A stretch of 64,000 bases of DNA, taken from positions 1 to 64,000 of the forward strand of contig QKJQ01000033.1 in assembly GCA_003249225.1 (NCBI GenBank), given 5' to 3'. Numbering within the stretch: the stretch's first letter is position 1; the number at the start of each line of letters is the position of its first letter. Under the pieces are notes generated by a model that saw nothing but the letters and a program-made list of their open reading frames with translations, was not told the DNA's origin and did not search any database. The stretch is from Clostridia bacterium (lineage in GTDB: Bacteria > Bacillota > Clostridia > Lachnospirales > Lachnospiraceae). Positions 43,640 to 52,665 of the stretch are shown piece by piece. Both the position numbers and the translations under genes were made by a program.

Positions 43640-44815
43640 CTATTCCATAATAACTTTTGGTGCTTGATATGTCGGTACTACTGCGATGTAAGTTTTCCCC
43701 GGGTTCATGGATAATTCATTTCCCTCACCATCGTAATATCGCATGAACTGTGTGGATTCCTTTTTCTCCCAGGTTATGCTGATGGCTTTTCCATCCGAAA
43801 CATAATAACCGGTTCCGGAAGCATCAGCCAAAGACATGGTCTGATAACCATTATCATCCTTATCCCATTCTTTTACGAACTGTATCAGAAGATTCTTAAA
43901 GGTAAGCGGTTCACCGGTATTCGCATCCACATGAAGCTCATCAAAAGCATATCTTGTATAGGAAGCTGATGTCTTATCATACACAAAATACGGAGTGGCG
44001 GTATAGGAAAAACCGATGGTTACCTTATTGGCTGACAAAGCATCTGCTGCTTCAGGAATCGTGTCGGTTGAATTAAAAACATATCCCGGATCATTGTCTT
44101 TCGCAATCGTAGTTCTCCTGCTCGTATCAGCAACGAGTGCCTGAAGTTCAGATAATGAGAAGAATACATTATGTGGTGCTTCAATGGATTTATCACGAAT
44201 AAATGCACTGCCAAGCGCCCCGCCATTCATCCCTTCAATGTCATCAACGTTCTGTTTTTTGATCTGATTAGCTGCATAACTGGTCTCACCAAAATGTACA
44301 AAGATGGCATCGTACTGATTCGAAAAGCTCACAAAATAATGTCTGGCACTTCGAACGGATCCAATTCGTTCCGTGTTGGCAGAAAGGCTTTTGCTTGCGT
44401 CATATATGGCCAGGAATCTTGTAATTCCATATTCCACCAGTGCTTCATACAAGATGTCAGCATCAGAAAGGCCACTTTGCGGATAGGCATGAATGATATT
44501 ATTGATCATAACTGCATAGGGACGCTGATCTGCATACTCCGCTGGGATATAAAGCCCGGTCAGGCGGCTTATGACTTCATTTTCATGGTTGTCTGCATTT
44601 TCAGTCACTGACCCGGGGTCCGGTACTGCCGTAACATCTATGGCAGGGGTAGGCGTGCTGCTGTCGGAAGCCGGCTCGGTTATAGACGGCTTATCAGTAG
44701 CAATTGGTGTCAGTTCATTCCCTATTTCCTTGTTTTCCTTGTTACCGCAGCTTACCAGAAAAGCAATGGACAATAACAGGATTAGAAAAGATAGAACAAT
44801 TCGTCTAAAATTCAT
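43640..44815 (-). CDS. DUF3048 lipoprotein (YerB-like)
   Basis: 391 aa. Lipoprotein signal with lipobox L-V-S-C (about residue 23), a Pro/Thr-rich linker, then the DUF3048 domain (R-P-Y-A-V-M-I-N-N, S-D-A-D-I-L-Y-E-A-L-V-E, R-I-G-S-V-R-S-A-R). Surface-anchored; function unknown. Confidence 0.88.
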   Translation of the reverse strand: MNFRRIVLSFLILLLSIAFLVSCGNKENKEIGNELTPIATDKPSITEPASDSSTPTPAIDVTAVPDPGSVTENADNHENEVISRLTGLYIPAEYADQRPYAVMINNIIHAYPQSGLSDADILYEALVEYGITRFLAIYDASKSLSANTERIGSVRSARHYFVSFSNQYDAIFVHFGETSYAANQIKKQNVDDIEGMNGGALGSAFIRDKSIEAPHNVFFSLSELQALVADTSRRTTIAKDNDPGYVFNSTDTIPEAADALSANKVTIGFSYTATPYFVYDKTSASYTRYAFDELHVDANTGEPLTFKNLLIQFVKEWDKDDNGYQTMSLADASGTGYYVSDGKAISITWEKKESTQFMRYYDGEGNELSMNPGKTYIAVVPTYQAPKVIME

Positions 44816-44828
44816 AGCAACTCCCAGT

Positions 44829-45326
44829 TTAGTTTCTTGTAATACCCATTTGTTCTAATATAACATTTTGTTTTTCTTCCATAATAATTCGCTCTTCTTC
44901 TTCCATATGATCATAACCAAGAAGATGAAGTACACTGTGTGCTATCAGAAAGGCCAGTTCTCTTTCGATCGAATGCCCATATTCGTCAGCCTGCACTATC
45001 ATCTTTTCCACGGATATCATAATATCACCCAGAAGCAGCTCGTCGCTGTCGGGATTAACACAGTCGGGAAGAAATTCAATACACTCAAAATCAGAGGGCT
45101 GGGGAAAATCAATCATAGGAAAAGAAAGAACATCCGTCGCTTTGTCAATGGAACGAAATTCCTTATTAGCCGCCTGAATCTCATCATTGTCAGTCAGTAC
45201 AACACTGACTTCGGCTTCATACGGACAATCTTCAAAATCAAGTACCGCAAGAATAGTTTTCTTTATGATATCTTCATAGGGCAGATCAAGTGCTGTCCTG
45301 CTTTCATATTCAATTTGAAATGTCAT
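44829..45326 (-). CDS. ybeY: Endoribonuclease YbeY
   Basis: 165 aa with the zinc motif H-S-V-L-H-L-L-G-Y-D-H. Needed for 16S rRNA 3'-end maturation and ribosome quality control. Overlaps the PgpH-like gene by four bases. Confidence 0.95.
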   Translation of the reverse strand: MTFQIEYESRTALDLPYEDIIKKTILAVLDFEDCPYEAEVSVVLTDNDEIQAANKEFRSIDKATDVLSFPMIDFPQPSDFECIEFLPDCVNPDSDELLLGDIMISVEKMIVQADEYGHSIERELAFLIAHSVLHLLGYDHMEEEERIIMEEKQNVILEQMGITRN

Positions 45327-46687
45327 TCAAGATTCCCGCCTTTCATAAAGTCTTCATCAAATACTAATTCGGATAAATAGGCTTTCCGAAGTTGATTGAA
45401 CTGGTTTATTGTCATTCCGGATGCTTCAATCGTTCCTTTGTTAAAGTGCATATGGAATGTATTATCAATCAGTTTAACAATGGATACTTCTTTCTCCTGT
45501 TTTTTCATGAAGTGATACATAGTAATAATATTATCGCTCAGCATAACAATAACGGCTTCAGAACTCTGCGGAAGCTCATTTTTATAATTATGCTGCTTGA
45601 GAATACTGATTACCGAGGCGGGAAGATGATATTCTTTTGCTAGTACCAGACTTTCTTCCAGAAGATTACTGCCCATTAGGCGTCCAACTTCATGATACAA
45701 AGCTCCAGCATAAGCAAGCCGGCTGTCAGAGTTTGTCTTTTCAGCCACTCTGGAACAAAGGTCAGCCACTTCTTTTGAATGACGGTATAAACGATTTGAT
45801 TCTGTTTTCATTCGCTTCAATAATTCAAAATCCGGTGATAGTATTTCTTCAAGGGATTTTGCCAGTGCATCTTCTTCCATTGGTAATTCTGTTCTGGTGG
45901 AGCTCGTTACTTCCTGTAATGTAATAAACGGGGTTCCCTGGGCAGTTACCCAAGATACCTTTTTGTCAATGACTTTGGATTCTTCTTTGACTGTGAGTGC
46001 CTGTGCCTGAACGGTACCATTTACGTGAGTTTCTGTATCTTCTTTCAAAGGAGAAATGATCTGTCTTAGGAAAAAGGATAACAGAAGAATAACAAAATAA
46101 AAGGAAAAAGAAAAAATCAAAACCGGGTTCAATAAAGCCGACCACTGGTAACTATATAAAATCAGACCAAATACAAGGAAAAGAAGTCCGGTTATTAGTT
46201 CAAGCAGTAGAACAGAAAGAAAGCCTGAAATCGTCTGTACAAGTATCGATAATAGCAGAGAAATCAGGAAAAAGAACAATACATCAAGTGAAATTTCTCT
46301 ATTTAAAACGCAGGTAAAAACAAAGAAAATACAGGCATAAACCAATCCAAGATTAACATCGATTACATATGCCAGAAGTATGGCACCGATAAAAAAAACG
46401 GATGTGTGAATGGATAATGTATTCGGAAAGCAAATTGCGAAAAAGGTAAGTCCATAAACCGCCGTTATGATCCAAAACGCTGATTTTGTCTGAAAGACTT
46501 TCTTAGATTTCAAACCAAGATAAAAAATAATGCAAAGATCGGAAATAAGGACCACCAAAAGAAATGATATTAATCTTGTAATATCAGAATTCTTATAGAA
46601 CCATAAAAGTAATATTCCTGACAGACTTAATAATAACATCATTCCTGATGTCAGAATAAAACGTCTGTTCTCAAGAGTTTCGTTCAT
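45323..46687 (-). CDS. PgpH-like membrane HD-domain protein with altered active site
   Basis: 454 aa, much shorter than c-di-AMP phosphodiesterase PgpH (about 700 aa): the extracellular 7TMR-HDED part is missing. About eight membrane helices (17-235) precede an HD-like domain (about 305-440). The HD signature reads Y-H-E-V-G-R instead of Y-H-D-I-G-K. The position between phoH and ybeY is that of pgpH (yqfF), so it is the orthologue by context, but phosphodiesterase activity is doubtful. Confidence 0.75.
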   Translation of the reverse strand: MNETLENRRFILTSGMMLLLSLSGILLLWFYKNSDITRLISFLLVVLISDLCIIFYLGLKSKKVFQTKSAFWIITAVYGLTFFAICFPNTLSIHTSVFFIGAILLAYVIDVNLGLVYACIFFVFTCVLNREISLDVLFFFLISLLLSILVQTISGFLSVLLLELITGLLFLVFGLILYSYQWSALLNPVLIFSFSFYFVILLLSFFLRQIISPLKEDTETHVNGTVQAQALTVKEESKVIDKKVSWVTAQGTPFITLQEVTSSTRTELPMEEDALAKSLEEILSPDFELLKRMKTESNRLYRHSKEVADLCSRVAEKTNSDSRLAYAGALYHEVGRLMGSNLLEESLVLAKEYHLPASVISILKQHNYKNELPQSSEAVIVMLSDNIITMYHFMKKQEKEVSIVKLIDNTFHMHFNKGTIEASGMTINQFNQLRKAYLSELVFDEDFMKGGNLE

Positions 46688-47694
46688 TGATTATCGCTCC
46701 TTTTGGATTTCCGGTAGTGTGCACTTTGAACGGAAACGCTTTTCTTTTCGTACTTTTCATATGCAGTAACAATCTTCTGTACCAATGGATGACGAACAAC
46801 ATCAACACTAGTCAGAAATGAAAAGCCAATCTCGTCAATACTCTGTAACACTTTAACGGCAACATCAAGACCAGAGGTCTGTCCGGAAGGAAGGTCCTTC
46901 TGAGTCAGATCCCCTGTTATAACGACTTTCGAACCAAATCCGATTCGTGTCAGAAACATCTTCATCTGTGCAGGTGTTGTGTTCTGGGCTTCATCGAGAA
47001 TAATAAAAGCATTTTCAAGTGTACGTCCTCTCATATAAGCAAGAGGCGCAACTTCAATCAGACCTTTTTCAGTATTACGAAGAAAACTGTCTGCTCCCAT
47101 GATCTGATTTAATGCATCATACAAAGGACGCAGATATGGATCCACCTTACTTTGCAAATCGCCAGGCAAGAATCCTAGTTTTTCACCTGCTTCAATAGCA
47201 GGACGGGTTAAAATGATTCGGTTCACTTCATCGTTCTTGAATGCTGTGATCGCCATAGCCATGGCAAGATATGTTTTTCCGGTTCCAGCAGGACCGATTC
47301 CAAATACGATCATCTTATTTCTGATATTATCAACATACGATTTCTGCCCGAGTGTTTTCGGCTTGATTTGTTTTCCGCTGATCGTATGACATATTAGTTC
47401 TTTATCCAGTTCGGCAAAGCCTTCTGTCTGTCCATCAAGTACCATTGATAAACAGTAATTAACATTTTGGTCATTGATAGGCTCTTTTTTTTCTGCAATG
47501 GTAAGCAGCATCGAAAAAACAGTTTTTGCTTTTTCGATCCGATCCAGGTTGCCCAGAATTTTTACAGAGCTGTCTCGTGCAATCAAGGTAATGTTTAAAG
47601 TCTTTTCAATACGTTTTGCAAATATGTCATATTGCCCAAATATACTCTGCTGATTTTCAGCAGATATATTTAATTCAAGTTCACTAATACTCAT
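46684..47694 (-). CDS. phoH: PhoH-family ATPase
   Basis: 336 aa with Walker A G-P-A-G-T-G-K-T and Walker B F-I-I-L-D-E-A-Q-N. Small KH-like N-terminus. An RNA helicase-like ATPase functionally tied to YbeY. Overlaps the next gene by four bases. Confidence 0.94.
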   Translation of the reverse strand: MSISELELNISAENQQSIFGQYDIFAKRIEKTLNITLIARDSSVKILGNLDRIEKAKTVFSMLLTIAEKKEPINDQNVNYCLSMVLDGQTEGFAELDKELICHTISGKQIKPKTLGQKSYVDNIRNKMIVFGIGPAGTGKTYLAMAMAITAFKNDEVNRIILTRPAIEAGEKLGFLPGDLQSKVDPYLRPLYDALNQIMGADSFLRNTEKGLIEVAPLAYMRGRTLENAFIILDEAQNTTPAQMKMFLTRIGFGSKVVITGDLTQKDLPSGQTSGLDVAVKVLQSIDEIGFSFLTSVDVVRHPLVQKIVTAYEKYEKKSVSVQSAHYRKSKRSDNQ

Positions 47695-47987
47695 TGAAAT
47701 TTCCCCTCTGAAGCTGTTTTATAGAAAAGACATCAGTACATATGTCATATTTATCCTGTCTTCTTGAATTACAAGATGGGCAGCGCTGCTGTCTTGCTAT
47801 ATAATTCATATTATTATAGCATAGGGAAGCGTTTAATTTCCATACCAATCATAATATTTTATAAGAAAAATGAAGAAATCAGAGAACATTCTGCAAATAA
47901 GAAAACAGATTGCAATCTTTTGATTACAATCTGTTCTGCTCATTGTTAACTTTCGATGTATAATTAGAAGTCAAAAATAATCTGCTA
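47695..47987. other. Spacer between phoH and rplS
   Basis: 293 bp without a convincing gene. It holds the rplS terminator (47904-47935); the upstream part must contain the phoH promoter, which I cannot place. Confidence 0.5.
47904..47935 (-). terminator. Probable terminator after rplS
   Basis: AACAGATTGCAATC and GATTACAATCTGTT pair over 14 positions with one mismatch around a TTTT loop. The minus-strand continuation is TTCTTATTT. It lies 53 bp after the rplS stop. Confidence 0.6.
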
Positions 47988-48347
47988 TTAAAAGTTTCTC
48001 TGTTTTTTGGAATCTTTCAACTTAGCAGCCTTACCTGTACGTTGACGTAAATAGTTAAGTTTCGCTCTTCTTGCTTTACCATGACGGATAACTTCTACGC
48101 TCTCAACGATTGGAGAATGAAGAGGCCATGTCTTTTCTACACCAACACCACCGGATGTTTTACGAACTGTGAAAGTCTCACGAATTCCACCATTCTGTTT
48201 CTTTAATACAACGCCTTCGAATACCTGTGTTCTTTCACGGTTACCCTCTTTTACTTTTGCGTAAACTCGCACAGTGTCACCAACGATAAACTGTGGTGCA
48301 TCTTCTTTTAACTGAGGGGTTTCAATGCTCTTAATAATATCATTCAT
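47988..48347 (-). CDS. rplS: 50S ribosomal protein L19
   Basis: 119 aa, full length: [19 protein letters not shown], and R-R-A-K-L-N-Y-L-R near the end. Located at the subunit interface. It has its own promoter and leader inside and after trmD. Confidence 0.97.
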   Translation of the reverse strand: MNDIIKSIETPQLKEDAPQFIVGDTVRVYAKVKEGNRERTQVFEGVVLKKQNGGIRETFTVRKTSGGVGVEKTWPLHSPIVESVEVIRHGKARRAKLNYLRQRTGKAAKLKDSKKQRNF

Positions 48348-48452
48348 TATGATATCCTCCTTATTTAGTAGATGTTCTTACTACCGCAATTGGTACAGCG
48401 GAACATCAGTCTCACGGCTATAAATTATAACACTCAATTTTCAGTATTGCAA
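48348..48452 (-). promoter_or_regulatory. rplS promoter and candidate L19 leader
   Basis: TTGCAA (48452-48447), a 17-bp spacer and TATAAT (48429-48424) form a promoter overlapping the trmD end. The leader contains GTTCCGCTGTACCAATTGCGG, whose CCGC/GCGG arms can pair, and an inverted TGTTC/GAACA. An L19 leader occurs at this place in Firmicutes; identity here is by position and partial likeness. Confidence 0.6.
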
Positions 48453-49189
48453 GTGTTTTTTTGAAGCTCATCCAAAAATATCTTTTCTTTTTTAGATAAA
48501 CTTGCATTTCTAAGTAAATCAGGCCGGCGATCCAGCGTCCGTTGGATGGATTGCTCTCTTCGCCATTTTTCTATCTTTGCATGGTGACCGGATAAAAGAA
48601 CCTCTGGTACCTTCTGTCCCATGAAATCTTCTGGTCTTGTATACTGCGGATATTCAAGCAGATTATCGTGAAAACTTTCAAAACGTGCTGAGTCTTCATT
48701 ACTTAAAACACCGGGAAGAAGCCTTGCTACGGAATCCAGAACGATCATTGCCGGAAGTTCACCGCCAGTCAGAACATAATCACCGATCGAACAGTAATCC
48801 GTCACGATCATTGACAGGACACGCTCATCAATACCTTCGTAATGTCCGCAAAGCAGAATAACATGATCGATCGTTGATAACTCTTCTGCTTTTCTTTGTA
48901 CAAAGGGAGTTCCCTGTGGTGTAAGATAAATCGTTCTTACCGTTTCACCAAAAGCAATGGATGCACGAATCGACTGATAAGCATCATATACAGGTGGCGC
49001 AGCCATTAACATACCAGCACCGCCTCCATAGGTATAGTCATCGACCCTGTTATGCTTGTTGCCCGAAAAATCCCTGATATTAATCAGTTCAACCTCAAAC
49101 AGATTCTGAGAAAGTCCTCGTCCAAGTATGCTGGAATGCAATATGGGTTCGAAAATTTCGGGAAATAATGTCATAATATGAAATTTCAC
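48434..49189 (-). CDS. trmD: tRNA (guanine-N1)-methyltransferase TrmD
   Basis: 251 aa. [11 protein letters not shown] and [10 protein letters not shown] form the trefoil-knot SAM site. It methylates G37 of tRNAs. It lies between rimM and rplS, the standard order. Confidence 0.97.
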   Translation of the reverse strand: MKFHIMTLFPEIFEPILHSSILGRGLSQNLFEVELINIRDFSGNKHNRVDDYTYGGGAGMLMAAPPVYDAYQSIRASIAFGETVRTIYLTPQGTPFVQRKAEELSTIDHVILLCGHYEGIDERVLSMIVTDYCSIGDYVLTGGELPAMIVLDSVARLLPGVLSNEDSARFESFHDNLLEYPQYTRPEDFMGQKVPEVLLSGHHAKIEKWRREQSIQRTLDRRPDLLRNASLSKKEKIFLDELQKNTCNTEN

Positions 49190-49297
49190 GGCAGCCTCCC
49201 TTTTGGTATACTTTATATTCAGAGAATAATTAAAAGTAACGAATACGTTCTGTGCCGTCTATAGATTCAGCAGCAACGAATACGTTTTGTGCAGTCA

Positions 49298-49807
49298 TTA
49301 ATCCAGAAGACCTGGCATAATATGTACAACTACAAGTCCACCGGCTGTATCCACCGAAAGAACACATTCATCAATAACGGGAAGCAGAACTTCTTTTCCT
49401 GCTTTTGTGTCAACAACATATACATCATTCGCTCCGGTCTGAAGGACGTCTTTTAAAATTCCAAACTCTTCGTTTGTATCAGTTATTACTTTTGCACCTA
49501 TAATGTCGCAAATAAAATACTCACCTTCTTCAAGTGGTACAGCATTTTTCCTTGTTACCAGCAGATCACGGCCTTTGTATTTCTCTATATCTTCAATTTT
49601 GTCATACCCTTTAAACTTAACAATAACAAATTTCTTAAAGAATTTGACGTTCTTAATTTCCATCGTAATGGTTTCTTTTCCGGTATCCAAAAGAACTTCT
49701 TTTAAATCCAGAAATCGATGCGGATCATCTGTTGTTGGAAAAACTTTTACTTCACCATGTACTCCATGTACGGATGATATGACTCCTACCCGTAAGAATT
49801 GTTCCAT
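49298..49807 (-). CDS. rimM: Ribosome maturation factor RimM
   Basis: 169 aa. [15 protein letters not shown] at the N-terminus and a PRC-barrel C-terminal half ([11 protein letters not shown]). It binds S19 during 30S assembly. The 141-bp gap upstream has a hairpin. Confidence 0.96.
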   Translation of the reverse strand: MEQFLRVGVISSVHGVHGEVKVFPTTDDPHRFLDLKEVLLDTGKETITMEIKNVKFFKKFVIVKFKGYDKIEDIEKYKGRDLLVTRKNAVPLEEGEYFICDIIGAKVITDTNEEFGILKDVLQTGANDVYVVDTKAGKEVLLPVIDECVLSVDTAGGLVVVHIMPGLLD

Positions 49808-49892
49808 AGTATCTCCATTTCTGTGCGTTATGGCACAATGAACTTCTTATAAACAACTATTCCATGCATGCATTGGATTGCATATGATTATG

Positions 49893-49941
49893 AAATATAA
49901 GAGACTGCTGCAAACAGTTCTGTCTGGTTTACGCAGTCTCT
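49893..49941 (-). terminator. Possible terminator/attenuator between khpA and rimM
   Basis: AGAGACTGC (49900-49908) and GCAGTCTCT (49933-49941) form a 9-bp stem. The minus-strand tail is TATATTTCA, a weak U-run, so it may only attenuate within the operon. Confidence 0.4.
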
Positions 49942-49949
49942 CTTTTCAA

Positions 49950-50180
49950 TTATTGCATTATTTCTACAACTACTTTTTTGTCATCCTTCGTTGCAGCAGC
50001 TTTTACTAAGGTACGGATGGATTTTGCAATACGGCCCTGTTTGCCGATTACTTTCCCCATATCGTCCGCAGCAACCCTTAATTCAACAACGATTGCCTTC
50101 TCAGTTTCTGTTTCCGTGACAACAACTTCTTCAGGATGATCAACGAGTGCCGAAGCGATTACTTGAACCAACTCTTTCAT
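49950..50180 (-). CDS. khpA: KH-domain RNA-binding protein KhpA
   Basis: 76 aa, one KH domain with G-K-V-I-G-K-Q-G-R-I-A (the G-x-x-G loop). It pairs with KhpB in Firmicutes and lies between rpsP and rimM as usual. Confidence 0.93.
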   Translation of the reverse strand: MKELVQVIASALVDHPEEVVVTETETEKAIVVELRVAADDMGKVIGKQGRIAKSIRTLVKAAATKDDKKVVVEIMQ

Positions 50181-50204
50181 ACCTGTTTCCCTGTCCCTTC
50201 AAAA

Positions 50205-50450
50205 TTATTTCACGATTCCAGCCTTTTTGAATAATCTGTTAACTGTTTCAGTTGGCTGAGCGCCATTTGCAAGCCATTTCTGTGCTAATTCTTCATTTAC
50301 CTGAAATGCACTAGGTTCTTTCGTAGGATCGTAAGTGCCGATTTCCTCGATAAATCTGCCATCTCTTGGGAATCTTGAATCAGCAACTACAACTCTATAA
50401 AAAGGTGCTTTTTTCTGACCCATTCTTTTTAATCTGATCTTTACTGCCAT
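50205..50450 (-). CDS. rpsP: 30S ribosomal protein S16
   Basis: 81 aa from ATG 50450 with AGGAGGTG upstream. [17 protein letters not shown] is the S16 signature. Confidence 0.97.
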   Translation of the reverse strand: MAVKIRLKRMGQKKAPFYRVVVADSRFPRDGRFIEEIGTYDPTKEPSAFQVNEELAQKWLANGAQPTETVNRLFKKAGIVK

Positions 50451-50504
50451 GATTTCACCTCCTTTCAACTATGTGAAAACAAAACGAATAAATGTTTATT
50501 TATC

Positions 50505-51857
50505 TTATAAACCAAACGGAAGTTTCATTCCGCCGAATCGTTTTTTACCTTTACCACCCATCATTCCGGAAAATTGTTTCATCATCTTCTTCGCCTGCTC
50601 GTACTGCTTAATGACGCGGTTGACATCACTGATATCGACACCGGCACCTTTGGCAATACGGCTTTTTCTTGAGGGGTTCAGAAGATTTGGATTGTATCGT
50701 TCTTCCTTTGTCATGGAGTAAATAATGGACTCCATACCTTTGATGGAACTTTCCGCTTCATCAAGGTCAACGCCTTTCATCTGCGAACCCATGCCGGGCA
50801 TCATGCTCATGATGTCTGACAGGCCACCCATTTTTTTCATCTGTTGAATCTGTTCCAAATAATCATTAAAATCAAATTCTGCTTTTTTTAATTTAGCAGT
50901 CAATTTTTTTGCCTGTTCCTCGTCGATCTCAGCTTCCGCTTTTTCAATCAGCGTCAGAACATCGCCCATTCCAAGAATTCTGGAAGCCATACGATCCGGA
51001 TAGAATTGTTCAACATCGGAAAGTTTTTCACCGACTCCGGTATAAAGAATCGGCTTACCGGTCACAGCACGTATGGAAAGTGCCGCACCACCTCTTGTAT
51101 CGCCATCCAGTTTTGTCAGGATGACACCTGTAATTTCAAGTTTTTCATTGAAAGTTTCAGCAACATTAACTGCATCCTGTCCGGTCATGGCATCGACCGT
51201 CAGTATAATATGAGCGATATCGATTTGTTCTTTGATCTCTATAAGCTCATCCATCATTCCTTCATCAATATGAAGACGTCCGGCTGTATCTATAATTACA
51301 ACATTATTGCCATTTTTCGCGGCATGTTCCATCGCCGCCTTTACGATGTTCACCGGTTTGTGATTCGTTCCCATGGCAAATACCGGTACCTGTTGTTTTT
51401 CACCATTGATCTTTAACTGTTCGATTGCTGCCGGACGGTAGATATCACAGGCAACAAGCAATGGCTTTTTACCCTTTGCCTTGAATTTACCGGCTAGTTT
51501 TGCTGCCATTGTCGTCTTGCCGGCACCTTGAAGTCCACACAACATAATAACCGTGATTCCGGAAGGTCTGAATTCAATCTCTGTGGTCGTACTGCCCATT
51601 AGATTGATAAGTTCTTCATGAACGATCTTGATGACCATCTGACCCGGTGTAAGGCTTGACATTACATCCTGACCGATTGCACGTTCCGTAACGGTACTTA
51701 TAAAGTTCTTAACAACTTTAAAATTAACATCTGCTTCAAGTAAAGCCATCTTCACTTCTTTCAGCGCTGCTTTTACATCAGCTTCAGAAAGCCTGCCTTT
51801 TCCACGCAGATTTTTGAATATATTCTGTAATTTATCTGATAAACTGTCAAATGCCAT
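50505..51857 (-). CDS. ffh: Signal recognition particle GTPase Ffh
   Basis: 450 aa: N domain, G domain (G-L-Q-G-A-G-K-T-T, D-T-A-G-R, T-K-L-D-G-D) and Met-rich M domain (from about 300) that binds SRP RNA and signal sequences. Its start is one base after the ylxM stop. Confidence 0.98.
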   Translation of the reverse strand: MAFDSLSDKLQNIFKNLRGKGRLSEADVKAALKEVKMALLEADVNFKVVKNFISTVTERAIGQDVMSSLTPGQMVIKIVHEELINLMGSTTTEIEFRPSGITVIMLCGLQGAGKTTMAAKLAGKFKAKGKKPLLVACDIYRPAAIEQLKINGEKQQVPVFAMGTNHKPVNIVKAAMEHAAKNGNNVVIIDTAGRLHIDEGMMDELIEIKEQIDIAHIILTVDAMTGQDAVNVAETFNEKLEITGVILTKLDGDTRGGAALSIRAVTGKPILYTGVGEKLSDVEQFYPDRMASRILGMGDVLTLIEKAEAEIDEEQAKKLTAKLKKAEFDFNDYLEQIQQMKKMGGLSDIMSMMPGMGSQMKGVDLDEAESSIKGMESIIYSMTKEERYNPNLLNPSRKSRIAKGAGVDISDVNRVIKQYEQAKKMMKQFSGMMGGKGKKRFGGMKLPFGL

Positions 51858-51858
51858 T

Positions 51859-52290
51859 TTATAGCTCCTTTAAAATCCGGTCGGTAATTTCATTAATAGT
51901 CTGAAGCTTGTCCTGATAATCACTTGCTTCTTTTTCTTCTGAAATCATTGATAAAGAGTTATCTTTGTTTAGAAGCTCACCGGTTATGTTCTGGATCTGA
52001 ATGATCCGCGATTTTGCTTCTTCAAATTTAGAATGCAAACGCAGCTTCTCCTCATAATTACGAAGTTCAATGCTGCATCTTTTTATTATATCATGAACAC
52101 CCTGACGGCTGATTCCTTCTACTTCCGCGATCTCGCTTAAAGAAAGATCGTTGCAGATGTAATCCTCAAATATATGACGCTTATGTTCCGAAAGCAGTTC
52201 TCCATAAAAATCAAATAACAAAGAGAGTTCTACAACTTCCCGAAGAGAATCCCTGCTATCTTTATCAATTGTATGTTTCTGCTCTTTCAT
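51859..52290 (-). CDS. ylxM: YlxM-family HTH protein (SRP-associated)
   Basis: 143 aa. Sigma-70 region 4-like HTH (E-D-Y-I-C-N-D-L-S-L-S-E-I-A, then I-S-R-Q-G-V-H-D). YlxM accompanies ffh in Gram-positives and modulates SRP. Here the C-terminal extension is Glu/Lys-rich. Promoter and SD lie in an inverted repeat (52296-52328). Confidence 0.93.
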   Translation of the reverse strand: MKEQKHTIDKDSRDSLREVVELSLLFDFYGELLSEHKRHIFEDYICNDLSLSEIAEVEGISRQGVHDIIKRCSIELRNYEEKLRLHSKFEEAKSRIIQIQNITGELLNKDNSLSMISEEKEASDYQDKLQTINEITDRILKEL

Positions 52291-52295
52291 ATGGC

Positions 52296-52357
52296 ACCAC
52301 CTGTAAAGTTATTTTCTTTACAGGTGGTAGTATACCTTAAGTCGGATGACCTGTCAA
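52296..52357 (-). promoter_or_regulatory. ylxM-ffh promoter with perfect 13-bp inverted repeat
   Basis: TTGACA (52357-52352), a 17-bp spacer and TATACT (52334-52329). Directly downstream, ACCACCTGTAAAG (52296-52308 on plus) and CTTTACAGGTGGT (52316-52328) are perfect inverted copies with a 7-nt centre, covering the expected transcription start and the AGGTGG SD. It could be an operator for a dimeric repressor (possibly YlxM itself) or an SD-hiding hairpin. Confidence 0.75.
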
Positions 52358-52510
52358 GCATTTTTATTGACAGTGTTGAAATTCAATCTGATACAATTTA
52401 TGTCATTTTTATTCGAGGTTGCTGTACACTTTATTATCCGTCTTTGCAATTCGTTTTACTTTTTTGCTTTTATCCTCCAACTTTATCATTCAATTTACTC
52501 ACTAGCTTTG

Positions 52511-52549
52511 TTAGCTGATTTTGTTAACTGATTTTGTTAGGTGATTTTG
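52511..52549. repeat. Three tandem 13-bp repeats
   Basis: TTAGCTGATTTTG, TTAACTGATTTTG and TTAGGTGATTTTG lie end to end, differing at two positions. Probably slippage-prone; no role evident. Confidence 0.6.
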
Positions 52550-52588
52550 TTTTCCGGCTTTTGTTATATTGGTTCTTTCTTCTTCAGA

Positions 52589-52626
52589 GAATTAATCGGA
52601 TCCGTGTTCCGATGATTAATTCATCC
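52589..52626. repeat. 38-bp exact inverted copy of flippase gene sequence
   Basis: This stretch is the exact reverse complement of 42413-42450 inside the SpoVB/MurJ-like gene; the likeness extends a few bases upstream (TCTTCAG). In frame here it would read I-N-R-I-R-V-P-M-I-N-S-S before diverging and stopping, so it is a gene fragment, not a working gene. The segment also folds into an imperfect hairpin. Confidence 0.7.
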
Positions 52627-52665
52627 CTTTCCCGCTTTCTATATCTCTTATGATTACAGGCTGCT

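Larger units (their letters stand above)
52358..52665. other. Spacer upstream of ylxM
   Basis: 308 bp without a gene. It holds a triple 13-bp repeat (52511-52549) and a 38-bp inverted copy of flippase coding sequence (52589-52626). The rest is T-rich with no signal I recognise. Confidence 0.5.
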
